Source of the DNA: an uncultured Clostridia bacterium
Lineage (GTDB): Bacteria; Bacillota; Clostridia; Saccharofermentanales; Saccharofermentanaceae
DNA: 64,000 nt
Assembly (NCBI GenBank): GCA_947303255.1
Contig: CAMYXL010000004.1
Location: 1 to 64,000, forward strand
Direction of reading: 5' to 3'
The translations under genes were made by a program, and so were the position numbers. Shown here one piece after another: positions 55,713-62,059 of the stretch. Positions within the stretch are counted from its first letter, which is position 1. Each line of letters opens with the position of its first letter. The notes under the pieces were generated by a model. That model did no database searches. It was not told the DNA's origin and was given only the letters and a program-made list of their open reading frames with translations.

Positions 55713-57191
55713 TCAGAATTTCTCGGCATTAGCCTTGAATACTTCCTTGAGAGCAGGGTAAAGTCTGCTGAACTCCTGATAACGCTTCTCGTAGAGAGCT
55801 ACGTTCTCAGGGATAGGCTTAGTCTCTGCAACGATCTTGATGATCTTGCTGCAAGCGTCTTCAACTGAAGGATATACGCCGCAAGCAACAGCTGCGAGAA
55901 TAGCACCGCCCAATGCAGGACCTTCTTCGTTCTCTGTCTGTACAAGAGTAATGTTGAGGATATCCGCAATGATCTGTCTCCAGAGCGGACTCTTGGCACC
56001 ACCGCCACACACACCTGACTTCTCAATGTTAACGCCGATGGACTTTGCAGCCTCAAAGGAATCTCTGAGTGCAAATGCAACGCCCTCGAAAACAGCCTGG
56101 ATAAGATCCTGACGAGTTGTATCCATGGACATACCGATGAATGTAGCTCTTGCATCAGGGTCATTGATAGGAGATCTCTCACCCATGAGGTATGGGAGGA
56201 AGAATACTTTGTTCTTACCGAGTTCCTTTATGCCGGCCTGTTCTGTCTTGAAATCATTTGTCTTGAGGATCTCTTCCATGAACCACTTATTGCAGCTTGC
56301 AGCAGCGAGCATACAACCCATAAGGTGGAATCCGCCGTCAGCGTGGTCGAAAGAGTGAAGTGCGTTGTTTGCATCAACGCCGAAAGAATCGTTGGAAATG
56401 AAGATCGTACCTGATGTACCGAGGGAGATGTTACATCCACCCTTACCTACGATACCCATACCTACAGCTGCTGCAGCGTTGTCGCCTGCACCTGCTGCGA
56501 TGATACAATCCTTGGAGATGCCGAGTTCTTCAGCGATCTCAGGCTTAAGGTTACCTGTCTTCTCATAGCTCTCGAAGATCTGTGGAAGCCAGTTCATATC
56601 GATAGAACAGATGTCACACATTTCCTTGGACCATGTTCTGTTCTTAACGTCAAAGTAAAGCGTACCTGAAGCATCAGATACATCTGTTGAGAATACGCCG
56701 CTCAATCTGTAAGCGAGGTAGTCCTTAGGAAGACAGATCTTAGCGATCTTAGCGAAGTTCTCAGGCTCGTTAGCCTTAACCCAAAGTACCTTTGGAGCTG
56801 TGAAACCTGCGAAAGCGATATTTCCTGTATATTCAGTGAGCTTATCCTTGCCGATAACGTTGTTGAGATACTCAGTTTCCTTGTAAGATCTTCCGTCGTT
56901 CCAAAGGATTGCAGGTCTGATAACCTTATCCTCAGAATCGAGCATAACGAGACCATGCATCTGGCCACCGAAACTGATACCCTTAACTTCGTTGCCGTCA
57001 AAGCCTGCGATCAATTCCTTGATACCCTCAACGGATTTGTCGAACCAATCATAAGGATTCTGCTCTGACCAACCTGAGTGTGGGAAATTAACCGGATACT
57101 CCTTAGAGACAACTTTAAGAACCTTGCCGCCTTCATCTGCCAAAATAAGCTTGACAGCGGACGTTCCAAGGTCAACACCGATAAATAACAT
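55713..57191 (-). CDS. xylB: Xylulokinase
   Basis: A 492-residue FGGY kinase: FIGVDLGTSAVKLILAD (~3-19), GISFGGQMHGLVMLD (~74-88, with the substrate-binding QMHG), ILWNDGRSYKETE, GAGDNAAAAVGMGIVG and GGGAKSPLWRQIIADIL (~395), all typical of XylB. It phosphorylates D-xylulose to xylulose 5-phosphate. GGGAGGAACACGT precedes the ATG. First gene of the operon that continues with the DUF4867 and isomerase genes; transketolase uses its product. Confidence 0.94.
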   Translation of the reverse strand: MLFIGVDLGTSAVKLILADEGGKVLKVVSKEYPVNFPHSGWSEQNPYDWFDKSVEGIKELIAGFDGNEVKGISFGGQMHGLVMLDSEDKVIRPAILWNDGRSYKETEYLNNVIGKDKLTEYTGNIAFAGFTAPKVLWVKANEPENFAKIAKICLPKDYLAYRLSGVFSTDVSDASGTLYFDVKNRTWSKEMCDICSIDMNWLPQIFESYEKTGNLKPEIAEELGISKDCIIAAGAGDNAAAAVGMGIVGKGGCNISLGTSGTIFISNDSFGVDANNALHSFDHADGGFHLMGCMLAAASCNKWFMEEILKTNDFKTEQAGIKELGKNKVFFLPYLMGERSPINDPDARATFIGMSMDTTRQDLIQAVFEGVAFALRDSFEAAKSIGVNIEKSGVCGGGAKSPLWRQIIADILNITLVQTENEEGPALGGAILAAVACGVYPSVEDACSKIIKIVAETKPIPENVALYEKRYQEFSRLYPALKEVFKANAEKF

Positions 57192-57227
57192 ACGTGTTCC
57201 TCCCGTAAAGCCTAATAAACTACAATA

Positions 57228-57256
57228 AATATAAAAATTATCTATTTAAAAAGCAA
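57228..57256 (-). promoter_or_regulatory. Promoter of the xylB operon
   Basis: On the minus strand TTGCTT (57256-57251), 17 bases, TATATT (57233-57228), about 30 bases before the xylB start region. Confidence 0.6.
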
Positions 57257-57339
57257 TTTCTATTTTGACAAACAAAAAAGGTAATTTTCTACAAATAGCA
57301 CAAATTTTACACATATTGCGTTTTCGTATAAACCCCTGT

Positions 57340-57353
57340 TATCAGCGCTTTCA
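57340..57353 (-). promoter_or_regulatory. Catabolite-response-element-like site upstream of xylB
   Basis: Minus strand TGAAAGCGCTGATA matches the CcpA cre consensus TGWNANCGNTNWCA except for one position. It lies ~85 bp upstream of the xylB -35, where carbon catabolite control would be expected. Confidence 0.45.
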
Positions 57354-57398
57354 GAACTTTTTCGAAAAAGCAAAGCCACAATCTTTGGATTTTTCGAG

Positions 57399-57414
57399 CG
57401 CAAAACGTTACGCG
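57399..57414. promoter_or_regulatory. LacI-type operator-like dyad upstream of xylB
   Basis: CGCAAAACGTTACGCG is an imperfect palindrome centred on ACGT. From AAACGTT onward it shares 13 of 14 positions with the yesL/transporter site at 50154-50167, suggesting one regulator for both pentose units. Confidence 0.5.
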
Positions 57415-57615
57415 ATAAAGTGTCCGAAAAGGCCTGTGGATTTAACGAAAATTGCTATTCCAAAAGAACGTTCATAAAGGTTCATTTACATCTTACAGTT
57501 TATATTAGGAGCAGCCCTTTTCGAGAGAAAAAATGTATTAAATCTGCAAGAAATCCGCCCCCATAAAAGGACATTTGTATTAGAATAAAATTATCAATTC
57601 ACGGGAGGTAATCAT

Positions 57616-58293
57616 ATGCAGTACGAGATTAAAGGTCAGCCGTTCCCGGTTGCCATTTGTACTCTTAACAACGGCGAATCTCTCATCACTGAGAGAGGTT
57701 CAATGAGCTGGATGTCAGACGGTCTTAAGATGGAGACAGTCGGCGGTTCTATCGGTAAGGCTTTCGGAAGACTTGTTTCCGGTGAGTCCATGTTCCAGAA
57801 CAAGTATACAGCTCAGAAAGAGGGAGCTTTCATCGCATTCGCTTCCAGCTTCCCTGGCGAGATCAGAGCACTTGATATCAGACCAGGTCAGGAAATGGTA
57901 GTTCAGAAGTCAGGATTCCTCGCAAGCGAGCAGTCAGTTGAGCTTTCAGTTCACTTCAAGAAGAAGTTCGGTGCAGGACTTTTCGGTGGTGAAGGTTTCA
58001 TCATGCAGAAGCTCTCAGGAACAGGAACAGCTTTTGTAGAGCTTGACGGTTCTGTAGTTGAATACAACCTCGCTCCGGGCGAGATAATGTACCTCGACAC
58101 AGGTTACCTCGCTATGATGGATGCTTCAGTTCAGATGGATATCGAGATGGTCAAGGGTGCCAAGAACATCTTCCTCGGCGGCGAGGGTCTGTTCAACACC
58201 AAAGTTACCGGCCCAGGCCGTGTTTGGATCCAGACAATGCCGATCCCTACACTTGCTATGTCTATCGCAACATACATCCCAAGCAAGGGTTGA
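57616..58293 (+). CDS. AIM24/TIGR00266 family protein
   Basis: A 225-residue all-beta protein with the family's marks: MSWMSDGLKMETVGGSIGKAFGRLVSGESMFQNKYTA (~31-67), FASSFPGEIRALDIRPGQEMVVQKSGFLASE (~74-104), FIMQKLSGTGTAFVELDGSVVEYNL and LGGEGLFNTKVTGPGRVWIQTMP at the end. AIM24-like proteins are widespread and the bacterial role is uncertain; membrane or stress roles have been suggested. A good GGGAGGTAATCAT site precedes the ATG. It is monocistronic, followed by its own terminator. Confidence 0.9.
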   Translation: MQYEIKGQPFPVAICTLNNGESLITERGSMSWMSDGLKMETVGGSIGKAFGRLVSGESMFQNKYTAQKEGAFIAFASSFPGEIRALDIRPGQEMVVQKSGFLASEQSVELSVHFKKKFGAGLFGGEGFIMQKLSGTGTAFVELDGSVVEYNLAPGEIMYLDTGYLAMMDASVQMDIEMVKGAKNIFLGGEGLFNTKVTGPGRVWIQTMPIPTLAMSIATYIPSKG

Positions 58294-58315
58294 TCGATAA
58301 GTAGTCTATAAAATG

Positions 58316-58345
58316 AAGAACGCTGCCGCTGACAGCGTTCTTTTT
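58316..58345 (+). terminator. Terminator after the AIM24 gene
   Basis: AAGAACGCTG and CAGCGTTCTT (58316-58325 and 58333-58342) form a perfect 10-bp stem followed by TTTTTATTTC on the plus strand. Confidence 0.9.
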
Positions 58346-58535
58346 ATTTCTTCGAAAACACTTTCTTGAACGTGACGAATGAAAATGCCATAAGCGAAAT
58401 CAAAGCTCCGGCACCGCAGATCCTGATGACTGTATCCGGAATACTAACTCCGAATGCGATCCCGCTAAGCATCACGATAAGAAATCCTGCCAGCAAAAGT
58501 CCGCTTACCATCCATAATACATTGATCTTTCTCAT
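58344..58535 (-). CDS. Small two-span membrane protein
   Basis: A 63-residue protein with hydrophobic segments VLWMVSGLLLAGFLIVMLSGIAFGV (~5-29) and ICGAGALISLMAFSFVTF (~39-56) and a basic end. Its ATG overlaps the stop of the XRE regulator gene by 4 bases, so the two are co-translated. The function is unknown; it may partner the membrane part of the regulator. Confidence 0.72.
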   Translation of the reverse strand: MRKINVLWMVSGLLLAGFLIVMLSGIAFGVSIPDTVIRICGAGALISLMAFSFVTFKKVFSKK

Positions 58536-59065
58536 TTGTTCTTTTCTCCTTTTTCTTCGGAGTCCAGACCGAGAAGTCTTCTCTTAACATCACAAAGTTT
58601 AGTCAGTTTTCCGGTCATGAATAAGATCACAAAGATCAATACTCCGATGGCAAGTCCCAATGTAAAGCTCATGCCAAAGCCTGCCCAAAACGAATCTTCA
58701 AGTTCCAAGCACTCAAGTGTCAAATGAACGATCAAGGCAGTAAGTCCGATAAACGTATAAATCATTACTGTTCTCGATAATCTTAAGCTACGATCATTCT
58801 GATATTCAGCTACTTTCAAAACAGTTTCCTTTGTTTCCTGATCCAACATCTCGTTTTTCCTCGCTCCGTCTAGTATTTCACGGAGATCGACTTCATAAAG
58901 ATCAGATAATTCCATTAAAAGATCAATGTCAGGAAGATTACTTCCCGTTTCCCATCTGGAAACCGTTCTTCTTGCAACTCCCAATTTCTCAGCGAGCTGC
59001 TCCTGAGTAATCTTTTTCTCTTTACGAAGTTCTGACAGAAATCTTCCAATCTTTGCCTGATCCAT
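58532..59065 (-). CDS. XRE-family regulator with membrane domain
   Basis: A 177-residue protein: N-terminal helix-turn-helix (LRKEKKITQEQLAEKLGVARRTVSRWETGSNLPDIDLLMELSDLYEV, ~13-58), then two membrane segments (VMIYTFIGLTALIVHLTLEC, ~99, and AGFGMSFTLGLAIGVLIFVILFMTG, ~128-152) and a charged tail. Membrane-tethered XRE regulators of this layout are common in Bacillota; what it senses is unknown. The site AAGGAGGTTGACTT precedes the ATG. It is co-transcribed with the small membrane protein downstream. Confidence 0.85.
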   Translation of the reverse strand: MDQAKIGRFLSELRKEKKITQEQLAEKLGVARRTVSRWETGSNLPDIDLLMELSDLYEVDLREILDGARKNEMLDQETKETVLKVAEYQNDRSLRLSRTVMIYTFIGLTALIVHLTLECLELEDSFWAGFGMSFTLGLAIGVLIFVILFMTGKLTKLCDVKRRLLGLDSEEKGEKNK

Positions 59066-59250
59066 AAGTCAACCTCCTTGATGTCCACAGACTAGCTTTT
59101 CGGAAACGAGAGTTAAAGGACACAAAGTGAGCATTCAATGTTTTTGCCTTGTGACAACATTGTCCCATATCGTTAAAACGGCTGATACATCGCAGCTTTC
59201 AAAATTTCAATTCATTATACTACAATTCGTTCATCTGATAAAAAAGCACA

Positions 59251-59278
59251 AAAAAATCCCCCGGGCGAACCCGGGGGA
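59251..59278 (-). terminator. Terminator after the SPFH/zinc-ribbon gene
   Basis: TCCCCCGGG-TTCG-CCCGGGGGA on the minus strand is a perfect 9-bp GC-rich stem with a stable TTCG tetraloop, followed by TTTTTTT. Confidence 0.93.
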
Positions 59279-59300
59279 CCGATAGATCAATCAGATCAAA

Positions 59301-60653
59301 TTATGGCTGTGGCTTGCCGCAGTTGCTGCAGAACTTACCGGAGTTTGTTGTGCCGCACTCGCATGTCCAGTCACCGGATGGCTGTGGCTTACCGCAGTTG
59401 CTACAGAACTTACCTGAGTTTGTAGCACCGCACTCACATGTCCAAGAACCAGCTGGAGCAGGCTGTGGTTTACCGCATGTTCCGCAGAACTTGCCCTGGT
59501 TAACAGCACCGCACTCGCATGTCCATCCGCCCTGTGGAGCCGGTGGAGGGTTGCCGCCGCCAACTACTGCGCCGCCCATAGCGCCGCCTTGCTGGCCGCC
59601 CTGATTGTTCTGGAGCATTCCGAAAGCACCGTTGGACATAGCGCCCATGCCTCCCATGCCTCCGACCATACCCATGCCCATGAAGCCGTTAACTGCACCG
59701 TTAGCATTAGCAGCAGCAGTATTCATAGCCTCTGTCTGGCCAAGGATAGCCTGTGTAGCAACAGCATTTGGATTGTTTGCAAATACAGCTGCGTTGTCGT
59801 ACTTCTCGATTCTCTCTCTGGACTTCTCGTCTGGCTGTGGAATACCAAGAGCAACTTCCTCGACGACCATACCACGGCCCTTGAGCCACTTCTCGTCAAG
59901 AACTGTCTGCATATTCTCACGAAGCTTTGTCTTGTTACCAGGGAGCTGAGCGAATTCGATCTTATCTACAGTACCGCAAAGGTTCAATGCCTCTGTCATG
60001 AGATCCAAGAACTCAAGACGTGGCTGTCTAGGATCCTTAGGTGTACCCATGAGATCGATTGTTCTGTACTCACCGGAGATGTTAGAGCAAACGTTTCTCC
60101 AGAATGTGATAGGATCAGCGATCTTGAATGTGAAAGATCCGTTAAGCTTAATGTAGATATTTCTGTAAACAGGATCCGGATATGGTACAGGTGAAGATGT
60201 ACCGAACTTCTGATCCCTGATCTCCTGCATATTTACGTAGTAAACAAGCTGTTCCTGCATAACTTCGCCGCCAGCTCTCATACGATTCCATGTATCTACA
60301 ACGGAAGACTTAAGATTCTGGAAGAAGTGCTCGTTAGCAAGACATGAAGGAGCAGTTGATGAATCGAATGAATACATTCCGCCCTCTCCGTCAGCTACAT
60401 AGTCAACTACCTGACCGTTATTTACAAGAATAAGTGCATGATTCGGTGGTACTACGATCTTGGAACCGTTAGAAATAACATCTGCTGTTCCCTTATTGTT
60501 TCCCTTTGTAATCTTGTTAGCGCCCTTTCTGCACAAAACATCCTGTCCAAGTGCATCGGTCGTGAAGAATTCCAAATACTGATCAGCGAACTGTGAAGAA
60601 ATAGATCCGCCGACTGTACTTGCAATGTTGCCAATCAATTTGATCAAGCCCAT
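59301..60653 (-). CDS. SPFH-domain protein with three C-terminal zinc ribbons
   Basis: A 450-residue protein like those annotated as virion core protein or YdjP/SPFH in Bacillota. Residues ~1-290 form the SPFH part (QYLEFFTTDALGQDVLCRKGANK, VPPNHALILVNNGQVVDYVADGEGGMY). A Gly/Met/Asn-rich linker (MGMGMVGGMGGMGAMSNGAFG, ~325-375) follows. The end has three nearly identical zinc ribbons of form WTCECGaxNxGKFCxxCGKPQP. It may form a membrane-associated or stress-related scaffold; the function is unproven. Start 60653 has TTAGGAGGAACTTGTATT upstream. Confidence 0.85.
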   Translation of the reverse strand: MGLIKLIGNIASTVGGSISSQFADQYLEFFTTDALGQDVLCRKGANKITKGNNKGTADVISNGSKIVVPPNHALILVNNGQVVDYVADGEGGMYSFDSSTAPSCLANEHFFQNLKSSVVDTWNRMRAGGEVMQEQLVYYVNMQEIRDQKFGTSSPVPYPDPVYRNIYIKLNGSFTFKIADPITFWRNVCSNISGEYRTIDLMGTPKDPRQPRLEFLDLMTEALNLCGTVDKIEFAQLPGNKTKLRENMQTVLDEKWLKGRGMVVEEVALGIPQPDEKSRERIEKYDNAAVFANNPNAVATQAILGQTEAMNTAAANANGAVNGFMGMGMVGGMGGMGAMSNGAFGMLQNNQGGQQGGAMGGAVVGGGNPPPAPQGGWTCECGAVNQGKFCGTCGKPQPAPAGSWTCECGATNSGKFCSNCGKPQPSGDWTCECGTTNSGKFCSNCGKPQP

Positions 60654-60699
60654 AATACAAGTTCCTCCTAAATGATTTATACTTCCAAAGTACAAACAA

Positions 60700-60728
60700 A
60701 TTTTATCATTAAAGGAAGGATTTCACAA
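60700..60728 (-). promoter_or_regulatory. Promoter of the SPFH/zinc-ribbon gene
   Basis: On the minus strand TTGTGA (60728-60723), 17 bases, TAAAAT (60705-60700), about 45 bases before the ATG. Confidence 0.55.
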
Positions 60729-60747
60729 CAATTTTAACAAGCCAAGG

Positions 60748-61440
60748 TCAGTAATTATACGTGATATTTCGCTTAATGCACAAAAATTCGCCCGGTTTAT
60801 TCAGAGTAGCAAGAGTATTGTCATCAAATCGACCATCCAGAACAGATGTCGCTACAAGAGGAACACCGACCTTCTCTGATACGTTGTGGATGATCTCATT
60901 TCCGCGGACAATATCCTCGAATTGGGTCTCATCGAGAAGGTTTGTGTTGTTGATGAATCCTGTTATCGGAAGCTTTGCTGCCGCCTCAAGATCCTTAGCC
61001 ATCCGGATAATGGAATCCTCGTCAGACGTGAACGGTCTTAATGTGTTTATGACCATGAAAAGGTTGTAGTCGATGCCCAAAAGCCTGTTATGCATGGAGC
61101 CCAATACGTTTGCGCCCATGTCCTCTCCGCCTATATCGAAAACACCCACATAACTTTCATCATCGAAAATGGAATAGACCTCACCGGAAAGAGCAGGAAC
61201 GTCAACGTTTGAGTTTGCGTAAGAAGGAGATATTACTCGGATGTCGAGATTATCGAGTTTTCGAGCAGCATCGGCAGAACGGTAGAAAGGATTAACGATA
61301 TCGAGGTCTGCCAAAAGGACCTTGGATCCAGGATTTCTGGTCTTGATCCCCACTGCGCAGTTGACCGATATCTCGGACTTGCCGCTTCCGTATGCGCCTA
61401 TGAAAATGTTTAATCTCTTGCTGTCAAAAATGCTGCTCAT
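60748..61440 (-). CDS. P-loop ATPase of the MinD/ParA/CobQ-like group
   Basis: A 230-residue NTPase: LNIFIGAYGSGKSEISVNCAVG (~10-31, Walker A with GAYGSGKS), VLLADLDIVNPFYRSADA (~41, Asp switch), VGVFDIGGEDMGANVLG (~97, Walker B) and FMVINTLRPFTSDED. It lacks the deviant Walker A Lys of true MinD, so it is a related but distinct branch found in Clostridia. The role is unknown; it may load or mature a protein partner. Its gene follows the nitroreductase gene by 8 bases and probably shares the mutS2 transcript. Confidence 0.82.
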   Translation of the reverse strand: MSSIFDSKRLNIFIGAYGSGKSEISVNCAVGIKTRNPGSKVLLADLDIVNPFYRSADAARKLDNLDIRVISPSYANSNVDVPALSGEVYSIFDDESYVGVFDIGGEDMGANVLGSMHNRLLGIDYNLFMVINTLRPFTSDEDSIIRMAKDLEAAAKLPITGFINNTNLLDETQFEDIVRGNEIIHNVSEKVGVPLVATSVLDGRFDDNTLATLNKPGEFLCIKRNITYNY

Positions 61441-61448
61441 ATTATTCT

Positions 61449-62042
61449 TTAACCTCTGAATTCGACTATGTCTTCTGTTGTTTTTCTCGGTCTCATCTCA
61501 GGGATCTCATTAGGGAAACCGACTGCGATGGCGCCTGCCAGCTGATTCTCGCTGCCGAGGAATGCACGGAGCGGCTCGTGAGCGAAGAAAGTGTTGGCGA
61601 TCCAAAGGGTGCCGAGGCCTTCCTCTGTTGCCGTAAGGAGCATGTTTTCGACGGAAGCGCCGATAGAAAGGCAGTCAGTGATCTCAGTGATCCTTCCGAA
61701 AATATCCTGTGGCGGACCGAACGGAGTCGTGCCGTTGGTATTGATGATAAGGATGATGGTCGGAGCGCCGCGCATGATGCGGAGAGTGTTCTGTGCATCA
61801 AGGACGCCCGGCTTCGCGCCTTCAGGCAAAGAAGGTTCGTTAAGTGCGGCGATGAGGCCCTGCTCCATTACACCGAGCATGATCTCGCGCTGTTGTCCTT
61901 CAAAGACGATGTATTTCCAAGGCTGACGATTCTTGGCGGAAGGAGCCATCCTTCCTGCTTCGATCATCTTCATGATAAGGTCTCTCGGAACCTTCTCGTC
62001 CTTGAACTTACGAATACTTCTTCTGTTAAAGATCGCGTCCAT
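61449..62042 (-). CDS. Nitroreductase-family protein
   Basis: A 197-residue FMN-dependent oxidoreductase: MDAIFNRRSIRKFKDEKV (FMN phosphate-binding Arg/Ser pairs), MIEAGRMAPSAKNRQPWKYIVF (~25-46) and EGLGTLWIANTFF (~145). It would reduce nitro groups, quinones or related acceptors with NAD(P)H; the natural substrate is unknown. The start at 62042 has CGGAGGATACCAAG upstream, in preference to one at 62063 inside the mutS2 end. Follows mutS2 by 17 bases. Confidence 0.9.
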   Translation of the reverse strand: MDAIFNRRSIRKFKDEKVPRDLIMKMIEAGRMAPSAKNRQPWKYIVFEGQQREIMLGVMEQGLIAALNEPSLPEGAKPGVLDAQNTLRIMRGAPTIILIINTNGTTPFGPPQDIFGRITEITDCLSIGASVENMLLTATEEGLGTLWIANTFFAHEPLRAFLGSENQLAGAIAVGFPNEIPEMRPRKTTEDIVEFRG

Positions 62043-62059
62043 CTTGGTATCCTCCGTTA

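Larger units (their letters stand above)
57192..57615. other. 424-bp divergent regulatory region between xylB and the AIM24 gene
   Basis: No gene is supported: a 70-codon plus-strand frame (57265-57477) lacks a ribosome site and family likeness. The stretch holds a xylB promoter (57228-57256), a cre-like site (57340-57353), a perfect 14-bp TTTTCGAAAA-type palindrome (57357-57370) and a LacI-type operator-like dyad (57399-57414). The promoter of the AIM24 gene is not clear. Confidence 0.65.

Noticed and set aside
57265..57477. 70-codon plus-strand frame between xylB and the AIM24 gene
   Set aside because: No ribosome site, no family likeness, and it overlaps promoter and operator elements.
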